Shown here piece after piece: positions 46,448 to 54,053 of a stretch of 58,693 bases of DNA; position 1 is the first letter of the stretch, and each line of letters starts with the position of its first letter. The stretch is taken from the NCBI GenBank assembly GCA_002328585.1, contig DCUV01000055.1, forward strand, positions 1 through 58,693, read 5' to 3'. Both the position numbers and the translations under genes were made by a program. Source of the DNA: Spirochaetia bacterium UBA2205 (GTDB lineage Bacteria > Spirochaetota > UBA4802 > UB4802). The notes beneath the pieces are model-generated. The model made no database searches and was not told the origin of the DNA. It saw only the letters and a program-made list of their open reading frames with translations.

Positions 46448-49073
46448 ATTGTTTCATTATAGTATCAGGTTTAAATTCATATGCCCTCAACAGCGATTGA
46501 TTGCGGAATAGATTTAGTAACAGAGGATTGCTTATAAGTTCTATTATCTTTTGGGCCATTTCGGTTTCATTTTTTACCAGATAACCGTTCAGCCCATTAT
46601 TAATAATATCTTTGGGTCCCTTGTTGTTATATGCAATAACTGGCAATCCGCACGATAATGCCTCCAGCACAACACAGCCAAAAGTATCAAAGCGGGAAGG
46701 CAGCACAAGGATATCTGCTGCTGAATATACTTTAGGTAACATGGTATGATCAACCCAGCCCAAGAAGATGGCATCAGGCAATAATGTTTTCAATTGGTTT
46801 TCTTTTGGTCCAATTCCTGCAAAAGCAATTTTTGTGTCAGGATATTTTTGTTTTACTATATTCATTATTTCAGGTATATCCATAACGCCTTTTTCCTCGG
46901 ATAGTCGTCCTGAAAATAGTATTACCGGCGTGGTGCTGGATACTCCAAATACTTCTTCCTTATTGGTTTTGTGAGGTTTAAAAATTTCTTCAACCCAGTG
47001 AGATGTTAAAAATACTTTTGAGGAGTTAAACCCCATATCCTTACCGGTTAACCATTTTTTATGCTCGTTGTTTAATACAAATATACCGTCAAATGCTTTA
47101 TAGAATGTACGTAAAATTCTTCTGAAATTATCTAAGTTATCATTTTTTAGTTTTAACGTTTTCTCAGCAAACATCATCCAGTCAGTATGTAAATAAAAAT
47201 AAGCTGGAACGGAATAAGCATACTTTAACCATAATGCTGCCAACCCCATAGGGCCTTCAGTTGAAACGATAATTTTGTTGTATTCACCATCTTTAAAAAT
47301 TTTATGAATCTGCAATATATCAGGTATTCGCAACGGTTGCTGTTGATAAAATGGAATGGTGTATTCTTTAAGTGGTTTTATGACTATAAGATGCTCATCT
47401 GATTGTAATGTATCACTTACCGTTATAATATCAATTGGCAGATCATTGCGCTTTATTTCCTTATGCATCAATTGCAAAACATTAGCAACTCCATTGGGGT
47501 CATTAAACGTATCGGTTAGCCATAGTGTACGCTCAGGGTGCTTTAATGTATTATGTATGTGTGCAAATTCATAGAGCAATGGTCTTGCTTTGTACATAAC
47601 CCTGGCACTGGTAAAAAATGCTGATGCAATAACCGCAGAACCCAGAAAGGGGAATGACAGCTCATCAAAAATCTTTGGGAGGTTTAGTTTAGGAATACCA
47701 TTACTATCTGCTCCTTTTGAATTTGCAATATATTTTCTGAAATGAGTTGGTATTTCAATATTTTGAAAATATGATTCAAATTCATTTGCACCGGAATCTG
47801 TATTGTTCAAAAATTTATGTATATACTTATGTGCTCGTTTCATCAATAGTTGAGCAAGCTCATTATATATTGCATATATTGAATCATTATAAAAAATTAT
47901 GTCTTCTTTTTTCCTGGTTTTAGTATAACGTGATAATGCATATGCTATATCAAATACCCTTTTATAATCTTTATTAACATAAAAACGCTTTGATTTTGAA
48001 AATGTTTTACCGGTCAATGATTGATGAAAAAGCTCTAAAAAATGGAGCGTTGTTTTGTGTCTCTTTAATTCCTGAAATGAATTGACTATTGTTAAAGCCG
48101 CTAATTTATCAATGGTTTCACCTTTATGCAATAGAATATGGGCAAAACCAGGATCTTTCATCTTCATTCCAATCTGGCAAAAATAGTCTATAAATGATAT
48201 TGCCATTTTTTCACTATCGTTATGTGTTCCAAATGGTGCCATGGTGCCACTTTTTATAGCCTCAAGCGCTAACGATGATCGTTTTTCATGTTGTAATCTA
48301 TTCATTAGATGAGGGATATGTAGATACGTTCCGGTGAGACCGGTAAAAATCCCCATATGACTATCAGAACCGCCTGAAAAATATTTTTTATACGGTTGGG
48401 TGCAATATCTGTCTGGTTTTAGTCCAAATCTTTTTGAAAGCTGTTCAATTTTTTCTGGTGTCAATGATTCTATCCACTGCTTTACAAGCATATTCTGCCA
48501 GCTATCTCTTTGACCGTTAATAACTTCAAACCGTTGAAACAAAAGTGCCATTTTGTCAAAGAAATCCATTGGTGGGATGCCTCTGGATTTATAATGATAC
48601 AGCGGATGAGCCCATATAGTGGGTATGTCATTTTGTGATGTATAATCCAGAAATTTATAGATGTCATTTCGATATTTATTAAGTTTTATCTCCTGTTCTG
48701 GTGTAAATCCATAGGTAAGAACATGGATGCCAACACCATAGTCCGGAACACTACAGCTAAATTCGGCCCCAACTACTATATCAAACCCTTTATCCAGAAG
48801 TTCAAAGCACGAGCGCGCATTGTTATGATTGGTCACCGTAAAAGTATCACAGCCGTGATTTTTAAGAGTAGCAATCAGCTCATCAGTTGATAGCCATGTT
48901 TCAGGGATACCTAAAATTCTTCCAAGCAATTCATCGGGGACATTGCTGTTGTAATCATGACAGTGAAGGTCTATAGTTAAAATCTCGTCTTGCGGAAATC
49001 TTACTTTTTGTTCATTGACAAAACTATTAATAAGTGAATTAATGTGTTCATCAAATGTGTTTTTTACTTTCAT
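46419..49073 (-). CDS. PHP-domain / GT4 glycosyltransferase fusion protein
   Basis: 884 residues. Residues 20-260 form a PHP-type metal-dependent domain: TIDLHCHDYNSN, VTNHNNARS, VVGAEFSC, IWAHPLYHY and GGSDSHMGIFTG carry the expected His/Asp ligands. After a middle region, residues 500-884 form a GT4 glycosyltransferase: PVILFSGRLSEEKGVMDIPE, FAGIGPKENQLK, and the donor-binding ADILVLPSRFDTFGCVVLEA. AAGAGGAG precedes the ATG. Placed directly upstream of an alpha-glucosidase, it may make or trim a glucan or glycolipid. Reaction and acceptor are unknown. Confidence 0.88.
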   Translation of the reverse strand: MKVKNTFDEHINSLINSFVNEQKVRFPQDEILTIDLHCHDYNSNVPDELLGRILGIPETWLSTDELIATLKNHGCDTFTVTNHNNARSCFELLDKGFDIVVGAEFSCSVPDYGVGIHVLTYGFTPEQEIKLNKYRNDIYKFLDYTSQNDIPTIWAHPLYHYKSRGIPPMDFFDKMALLFQRFEVINGQRDSWQNMLVKQWIESLTPEKIEQLSKRFGLKPDRYCTQPYKKYFSGGSDSHMGIFTGLTGTYLHIPHLMNRLQHEKRSSLALEAIKSGTMAPFGTHNDSEKMAISFIDYFCQIGMKMKDPGFAHILLHKGETIDKLAALTIVNSFQELKRHKTTLHFLELFHQSLTGKTFSKSKRFYVNKDYKRVFDIAYALSRYTKTRKKEDIIFYNDSIYAIYNELAQLLMKRAHKYIHKFLNNTDSGANEFESYFQNIEIPTHFRKYIANSKGADSNGIPKLNLPKIFDELSFPFLGSAVIASAFFTSARVMYKARPLLYEFAHIHNTLKHPERTLWLTDTFNDPNGVANVLQLMHKEIKRNDLPIDIITVSDTLQSDEHLIVIKPLKEYTIPFYQQQPLRIPDILQIHKIFKDGEYNKIIVSTEGPMGLAALWLKYAYSVPAYFYLHTDWMMFAEKTLKLKNDNLDNFRRILRTFYKAFDGIFVLNNEHKKWLTGKDMGFNSSKVFLTSHWVEEIFKPHKTNKEEVFGVSSTTPVILFSGRLSEEKGVMDIPEIMNIVKQKYPDTKIAFAGIGPKENQLKTLLPDAIFLGWVDHTMLPKVYSAADILVLPSRFDTFGCVVLEALSCGLPVIAYNNKGPKDIINNGLNGYLVKNETEMAQKIIELISNPLLLNLFRNQSLLRAYEFKPDTIMKQFVNDLNSAA

Positions 49074-49763
49074 AACTCCTCTTTAGTATTAATTGCACAA
49101 ATCTAATTATAAAATTGGCTCTTAATGGTAAATATTTTATGAACTTTTAATGTGTTTTTAATGAATATGACCTGAGTACAGCAATGGCACTATCCTCAAT
49201 GTGATTGATATTTTTTGATTATCATGCATTCCTCAAAGGCTGGTATGAGTTATAAATGGCTGCGATGTTTTTTTCCATAGACCATCAACAAAACGGGATT
49301 AAGCTATAAGACTGTTGTCATTCTGGGCAGAGTTCTCGTTATTTTGAGTGTTAGCGTCTGTCATTCTGAACAACGTGAAGAATCAGGCCGTTTTGTGAAG
49401 CAATGTCATTTTGAACCAGGCGCGTGTCATCATGAGCGATAGCGAAGGATCTCAATAAAGAAAATAGTAGAGGCATGGATACTGTAGCGCTACATAAATA
49501 CGCAACTCGCTATATTTAACTTTGAACAAAGTGAAGGAACCGTAGGCAATGCGACGTTTTTAGCTGAGTACCTCAAGCACACTGCGCAAGAAATGCAAGG
49601 ACTGTTTGAGACCCGATGAATTTGAGGAAGGTTCTTAAAGCCCCCGCAAATGGCGAGAATGTAAGATATAAACAATTCCAGTGGTGCAGGAAACTGACAA
49701 ATAGGTTACCATGGGTATTATATGGTATACCCTTTACAATACATAGAGGTAGCTGTGAAATGG
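49074..49763. other. Gene-poor accessory stretch downstream of the orphan gene (690 bp)
   Basis: No supported gene. 49316-49453 has four degenerate GTCATTCTGA-type repeat units. From about 49480 to 49760 the sequence is richer in G and C than the neighbouring genes and contains only short overlapping frames in both directions. The plus-strand frame 49616-50029 opposes the orphan gene and shows no family features. The block looks like decayed mobile or repeat-derived DNA, which is inference. Confidence 0.6.
49316..49453 (+). repeat. Cluster of four degenerate GTCATTCTGA...GAAGAATC repeats, direct orientation
   Basis: TGTCATTCTG at 49316, TGTCATTCTGAA at 49359 followed by GTGAAGAATC, TGTCATTTTGAA at 49404 and TGTCATCATGAG at 49425 followed by GCGAAGGATCTC. 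The units are spaced 21-45 bases. The same family appears reversed at 50663-50727. Confidence 0.65.
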
Positions 49764-50273
49764 TTATATGTTGGTTTTTCTGGTATGTAACGGTGCCGTT
49801 CGGGCGTATTTTAGCGGTAATCCCCAGTAGAATCGGCAACAATGTACCCCTTCTTCTGTGTCATACTCAAATAAATAGCTTCTGGTCAACTCATATTTTA
49901 GATAGTTATCGGTATTCCCTTTCCTCTCTTCTTCAATACAGTTGTTTAAAAATGCTACAAATTCATCCAGTACATGCTCAACACAATAGGCAATGGCTTT
50001 TGCCACACTCATCTTCCATAGCTTCTTAATATCTAAAAGATACTCGTACTCCCTGTATTCCAGATACAGGTGGACTCGCTTCCATGGATTTTGTCTATCC
50101 CGTTTGCGGTACGCAATGCCGGTAAAGGCTTTTGCTGTACCTTTGTCTGTTTTAGCAGCAAAGATTAACAAACGCACAATAAATGAGTGCAGCGACATAT
50201 CATACTGCATCGTGGTAGCGGTAAGGATATCTAAATCATGAATAGAAATACAGGTAGTCGTTTCAAAATCCAT
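49764..50273 (-). CDS. Orphan protein, probable tandem ribbon-helix-helix DNA-binding protein
   Basis: 169 residues from ATG 50273, eight bases after GGAAGGGG; an in-frame GTG at 50282 is an alternative. No family recognised with confidence. Two successive units each show a short beta strand, a helix, a turn and a second helix. Unit 1 is CISIHDLDIL to SLHSFIVRLLIFAAK; unit 2 is RVHLYLEYREYEYLL to SVAKAIAYCVEHVLDEF. This is the ribbon-helix-helix plan. The general layout recalls the DUF1564 proteins of Leptospira, but that is a loose resemblance. Its promoter is strong and overlaps a perfect palindrome, as in self-repressed regulators. Confidence 0.55.
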   Translation of the reverse strand: MDFETTTCISIHDLDILTATTMQYDMSLHSFIVRLLIFAAKTDKGTAKAFTGIAYRKRDRQNPWKRVHLYLEYREYEYLLDIKKLWKMSVAKAIAYCVEHVLDEFVAFLNNCIEEERKGNTDNYLKYELTRSYLFEYDTEEGVHCCRFYWGLPLKYARTAPLHTRKTNI

Positions 50274-50292
50274 AGTACACACCCCTTCCTTT

Positions 50293-50313
50293 TATAGTAT
50301 GCCCTATACTATA
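50293..50313. promoter_or_regulatory. Perfect palindrome overlapping the orphan gene's -10 box (putative operator)
   Basis: TATAGTAT (50293-50300), spacer GCCCT, ATACTATA (50306-50313). Both arms are exact complements. The right arm contains the whole -10 element, so a bound protein would block transcription. A further half-site TATAGTAT lies at 50357-50364. Confidence 0.65.
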
Positions 50314-50336
50314 CACCATGCATGAGCATGTGTCAA
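50308..50336 (-). promoter_or_regulatory. Near-consensus sigma-70 promoter of the orphan gene
   Basis: On the minus strand TTGACA (50336-50331), a 17-base spacer, then TATAGT (50313-50308), 35 bases upstream of the ATG at 50273. This is the best promoter match I see in the window. Confidence 0.75.
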
Positions 50337-50662
50337 TCACAATATAGGGATGTATGTATAGTATCACAGGCATTTTTGTTTGACACTTTCTTGTATTGCC
50401 GCCTGGACAAAAGAAAGGGTGAGGCATAACGTTTTAATGGAAACTATGTACGATTAAAAGAATAAGCGAAAGAAAATATGGCAACAGAAGCAAGACGTGA
50501 GCATAGTTAATATACAGCACATATCTGTGAAACAGTATTTGAGAATAGGAAGCAGAATCACCGGTTTAGGTGATTTCATCTACAGGGTAAAGATGGTCCA
50601 ATGGGATAAACAGTTGAATTTATGAAAAAAAGCAGATAAAAAGTAATTTTTAGACATCCCCA

Positions 50663-50727
50663 AGATTCTCAGGACACTGCGTCTCTTCAAAATGACGAAA
50701 ATGGCCATCCTTCCTCATCATGACATC
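50663..50727 (-). repeat. Two inverted copies of the GTCATTCTGA repeat family
   Basis: Reading the minus strand, 50696-50663 gives GTCATTTTGAAGAG and ends GAGAATCT; 50727-50706 contains GTCATGATGAGGAAGGAT. They match the units at 49316-49453 in the opposite orientation, so the orphan gene lies between inverted sets. Confidence 0.6.
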
Positions 50728-50922
50728 GTGGTTTATTGTTATTTTTTTGTGAAAAGCTGATTGTTTTTTGCAGGCTACAATAAAATGTTTGATTATATTA
50801 TATTCTGTTGCAATTATAGCGATAATTATAAAAGGAACTATCGTACCTATTATTTTTTTATTGTATATTTTGTACTATTGGAAAATAGTATATGTCATTA
50901 TTATAAACGTTGAGAGAATACA

Positions 50923-51129
50923 ATGCGACTAAAAATAATCATAATTTTAATTATAGCACTGCTATTTTTGATAATCATTGTACAGAATGTCCAGCCAGTA
51001 ATATTTTCATTGTTTCATTGGGAAGTAACGCTTCCGCTCATTGTTATGTTGTTTGCAACATTTGTTCTTGGTATTATCACCGGAATGGTAGTGGGTTCAA
51101 TTTCCCGGCATAAAAATAAGAAAGTATAA
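50923..51129 (+). CDS. LapA family (DUF1049) inner-membrane protein
   Basis: 68 residues with two membrane helices, the layout of LapA/DUF1049. The family pattern is visible: LFLIIIVQNVQPVIFSLFHW, where the Gln-Asn and following hydrophobics are conserved, and the second helix LPLIVMLFATFVLGIITGMV ending in basic residues. E. coli LapA acts with LapB in control of lipopolysaccharide synthesis. Whether that applies here is unknown. It is 22 bases upstream of another small membrane protein gene. Confidence 0.8.
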   Translation: MRLKIIIILIIALLFLIIIVQNVQPVIFSLFHWEVTLPLIVMLFATFVLGIITGMVVGSISRHKNKKV

Positions 51130-51151
51130 ACAATACCAAAAAGGTAAAATA

Positions 51152-51388
51152 ATGAACACCGGTGTTATATTAACAATAGTAGCGTTGCTTAGTTTTATTG
51201 TTTTGTTATATATATTTATAAAACAGTTGATGAAGATGGTTGTTTTGATGCTTGCCATGTTTATTATATTTGCAGGGTATCTTTATGTCAAAAATGGTTC
51301 ATTGCCTAAAAGCTTACAGGGGTATCTTGATGAAGGGAAGATTGGTATTGAACAGTTGCAACACACCTATAAAAAGCTAACAGAGTAA
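51152..51388 (+). CDS. Small hypothetical membrane protein
   Basis: 78 residues, not recognised. Two hydrophobic helices (VILTIVALLSFIVLLYIFI and MVVLMLAMFIIFAGYLYV) are followed by a 27-residue polar tail. AAAAAGG precedes the ATG. It lies 22 bases after the lapA-like gene and is probably cotranscribed with it. Composition and codon use resemble real genes of the window, and both helices are well formed. Confidence 0.6.
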   Translation: MNTGVILTIVALLSFIVLLYIFIKQLMKMVVLMLAMFIIFAGYLYVKNGSLPKSLQGYLDEGKIGIEQLQHTYKKLTE

Positions 51389-51654
51389 TTGTACACACAT
51401 CACATATTTTCTGGACTTAAAAATTATACAGTATAAAAAAAATTACAAGAAAATCATGCCATACCAATTGATTATGGTAGCAGCATAATTTTAAAAGATT
51501 TAACAAAACATGAAATATTGCATTGTACTATTAGACTATTAGAAGTCAAGCAACGATAATTACCAAAAATTAATAAATTTTTAACTTGAAAAAATTTATA
51601 ATTAAACTACTATAGAATAAAAGGTACAGTTAACCATTAAACAAGGAATCATTT

Positions 51655-52119
51655 ATGAAAACCCAGACAAAAGAAAGTGTTGCACCCTCCATGCAGATAG
51701 TATGTTTTAATGTTGGCAAAGAAGAATACGGTATAGAGATATTAAAGGTACAGGAAATTTTAAAACTTCCTGAGGTTACCCCATTGCCAAAATCTGCTGA
51801 ATATATCCTTGGTGTTATTGATTTGCGCGGCAAGGTAATCCCCATTATTGATCTGGGAGTACGGTTTGGAATTTCAGAAAAAAGTGCGCAGAACAAACGT
51901 GCCATTGTAGTGGATATTAAGAGAAAGCGCATAGGGCTTGCAATAGATCAGGTAAGTCATGTTGTAAAGTTAGAGCAAAAAGACATTGAACCGCCACCAC
52001 CCATTGTCAAAGGCATATCAGGCCGATTTATCATTGGCATAGGGAAGGTTGAAAACAAGTTTGTCATCATACTTGATATTGACAGGATATTTTCAGCAGA
52101 TGAATTGACTAATTTATAA
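51655..52119 (+). CDS. cheW: Chemotaxis adaptor protein CheW
   Basis: 154 residues. CheW links chemoreceptors to the kinase CheA. Family pattern throughout: IVCFNVGKEEYGIEILKVQE, TPLPKSAEYILGVIDLRGKV, IPIIDLGVRFG, and IGLAIDQVSHVVKL. The KVENKFVIILDIDRIF ending is also typical. It stands alone, away from cheR/cheD, with its own AT-rich leader and an AAGGA ribosome binding site. The last bases overlap the end of the convergent larC by six bases. Confidence 0.95.
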   Translation: MKTQTKESVAPSMQIVCFNVGKEEYGIEILKVQEILKLPEVTPLPKSAEYILGVIDLRGKVIPIIDLGVRFGISEKSAQNKRAIVVDIKRKRIGLAIDQVSHVVKLEQKDIEPPPPIVKGISGRFIIGIGKVENKFVIILDIDRIFSADELTNL

Positions 52120-53292
52120 TGTTTGGTGCTTGTAGTATTCCTTCAGAGCCTCTTCCATGATAGTACGAACCGTTTTACCTGTTTTAAGTGCTAACCGTTT
52201 GCAATCTTCAAATTCAGGTTTTGGCGATAGCTCATTATATCGGCTGGTTAGTTTTATGGTAACCTTTTCTCCATATACGGTCACTGTCTGCACCTGCCGC
52301 GGTAACGAAGAACGGTTGACCGGATAGGCTCTGGCCCCTAATGTTGTTGTTTGCGAAAAAATAATTTTTTGCAATGTATCAGTTTTTTCCATGGTGCACA
52401 GTGCCCAGAGCACAACACCGGGACGGCCTTTTTTCATGATAACCTGGTGGTAGTACACATCCAGTGCGCCTGCTTCCAGAAGCATATCAGCAACAAAAGG
52501 CACCAGTTCGGGATTCATATCATCGATATTACATTCTATGACATGTAAAACTTCATGCTGGCAGTTGCTTTCCTCTTCATGTACTTTATCCAGGAGTATG
52601 GTTCGGGTATAACCCGGAAATCCGTAATCGCGAGTGCCAAATCCAATGCCGGTGGCAGTAATACAACCGCTAAAAGAAGGTTGTTGGGTACCCAGTGTAA
52701 CCAGTATGGCAGCAGCGGTTGGCGTGGTAAGCTCTCCATTTTTTAAAGTAAATGTAACCAGTTTGTTATGGGTAAGCTTTATAACAGCAGGAGCTGGTAG
52801 CGGAATAACACCATGCTGTGTTGTAATGGTGCCACTGCCCAATGCAAAGTTACTATAATAGATTGCATCAATGTTTAAATACTCTATCGCAATGCAAAAT
52901 GAAAGTATATCAATAATGCTGTCAACTGCACCAACCTCGTGGAAGTGCACCTCGTCTTTTGAAATGCCATGGACCTCGCTTTCAGCTGTAGCCAGTGTTT
53001 CAAAGATGGCTGTTGCATTGTTCTTAACGGTGTCGGAGCATGAGGTTGCTGTAATTATTTTTTTTATGGCGGTAAAATCTCGGTAATGGGTATCTTCCGC
53101 AGCAGTAATCCCTGCCTGTGTGCCGGTTACACCATACCGCTTTTGTTTTACGGGAGCTATCGCAAAGCCAGTAAAAGGTAACGATGAAAGCTGTTGTTGC
53201 AATACATCAACGGGAAGGCATGCGTCAAGCAGTGCGCCAATAAGCATGTCACCTGAAGCGCCAAGCTGTATATCGCAGTAAAGTGTTTTCAT
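52114..53292 (-). CDS. larC: Nickel-pincer cofactor metal-insertion protein LarC
   Basis: 392 residues in one continuous frame; in some lactobacilli LarC needs a ribosomal frameshift. It starts with a family-type MKTLYCDIQLGASGDMLIGA and contains HEVGAVDSIIDILSFCIA, GELTTPTAAAILVTL and VIECNIDDMNPELVPFVADM. LarC inserts nickel into the pyridinium dithiocarboxylate pincer used by lactate racemase-type enzymes. It overlaps larB by 4 bases (ATGA). larA and larE are not in this window. Confidence 0.93.
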   Translation of the reverse strand: MKTLYCDIQLGASGDMLIGALLDACLPVDVLQQQLSSLPFTGFAIAPVKQKRYGVTGTQAGITAAEDTHYRDFTAIKKIITATSCSDTVKNNATAIFETLATAESEVHGISKDEVHFHEVGAVDSIIDILSFCIAIEYLNIDAIYYSNFALGSGTITTQHGVIPLPAPAVIKLTHNKLVTFTLKNGELTTPTAAAILVTLGTQQPSFSGCITATGIGFGTRDYGFPGYTRTILLDKVHEEESNCQHEVLHVIECNIDDMNPELVPFVADMLLEAGALDVYYHQVIMKKGRPGVVLWALCTMEKTDTLQKIIFSQTTTLGARAYPVNRSSLPRQVQTVTVYGEKVTIKLTSRYNELSPKPEFEDCKRLALKTGKTVRTIMEEALKEYYKHQTL

Positions 53293-54050
53293 TGGTTATC
53301 CGGCAGGTTTTTAATAATACGGTATGCGCAATATACTGCTCCAAAACCATTATCAATATTGACAACGCTGATTCCCGGTGCGCATGAGTTGAGCATCCCA
53401 AGAAGCGCAGCAATTCCCTGAAATGATGCACCATACCCAACCGAGGTTGGTACGGCAATAACGGGGCAGGGCACAAGTCCTCCAATAACCGATGGCAGCG
53501 CTCCCTCCATACCGGCAATTACTATAATGATGGTTGCTTCATGGATTTTGTCCCAATTGTGAAATACCCTGTGAATACCTGCAACCCCAATGTCATAGAT
53601 TGTTTCTACCGTTAGCCCCATCACCAGTGCTGTTTCCTTTGCCTCTTCAGCAACGGGAATATCCGACGTACCGGCAGTAATTATCAAAAGCCTGTGTGGT
53701 TTATGATGCACTGTTTGTGCACAGAATGATATTGTTCTTCCCAATGTGTTGTGCTGTGCTTTTTTAATATAACGTTTTACCGCTTTGAAATGGTCCAATG
53801 AAGCACGGGTGGCTAAAAAGCTATAGTTTTGCTTTGCGATAGCTCCGGCAATGTCTGCCACCTGCTGAGGTGTTTTGTTCTGACAAAAAATTACCTCCGG
53901 GAAGCCAAGGCGCGCTTTTCGCTGGTGGTCCAATGTTGTATGTTCAAGATCTTCAACATTGATGTGCGATAGTTCCCTGAAGAAATCATCCATGGTGATG
54001 GCATCATCTTTAAACTGTTTGAGGAGTTTTTTGATAGGTTGATAATTCAT
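53289..54050 (-). CDS. larB: Pincer cofactor carboxylase/hydrolase LarB
   Basis: 253 residues. LarB carboxylates nicotinic acid adenine dinucleotide, the first step of the nickel-pincer cofactor. The C-terminal AIR-carboxylase-like domain reads LIITAGTSDIPVAEEA, GVAGIHRVF, VIAGMEGALPSVIGGL and PVIAVPTSVGYGASFQGIAA, all family-specific. The N-terminal part has LDHQRKARLGFPEVIFCQ. It lies 3 bases after the iron-ADH-like gene and is coupled to larC. Confidence 0.94.
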   Translation of the reverse strand: MNYQPIKKLLKQFKDDAITMDDFFRELSHINVEDLEHTTLDHQRKARLGFPEVIFCQNKTPQQVADIAGAIAKQNYSFLATRASLDHFKAVKRYIKKAQHNTLGRTISFCAQTVHHKPHRLLIITAGTSDIPVAEEAKETALVMGLTVETIYDIGVAGIHRVFHNWDKIHEATIIIVIAGMEGALPSVIGGLVPCPVIAVPTSVGYGASFQGIAALLGMLNSCAPGISVVNIDNGFGAVYCAYRIIKNLPDNQ

Positions 54051-54053
54051 AGA

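Larger units (their letters stand above)
50283..50922. other. Intergenic region upstream of the orphan gene and lapA-like gene (640 bp)
   Basis: Holds the orphan gene's promoter and operator, a 7-base-pair hairpin at 50556-50575 (AATCACC, six-base loop, GGTGATT) and two inverted copies of the GTCATTCTGA repeat family (50663-50727). The rest has no supported gene; the last 130 bases are AT-rich and probably include the lapA promoter. Confidence 0.65.

Noticed and set aside
49316..49453. Possible CRISPR array
   Set aside because: Units are degenerate, unevenly spaced and few, no cas genes nearby; fits dispersed intergenic repeats better.
49616..50029. Plus-strand open frame of 137 codons opposite the orphan gene
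   Set aside because: No ribosome binding site, no family features, odd composition; the opposite strand has a strong promoter, a ribosome binding site and a better protein.
51560..51590. AT-only inverted repeat before cheW
   Set aside because: AAAAATT and AATTTTT are expected by chance in this composition.
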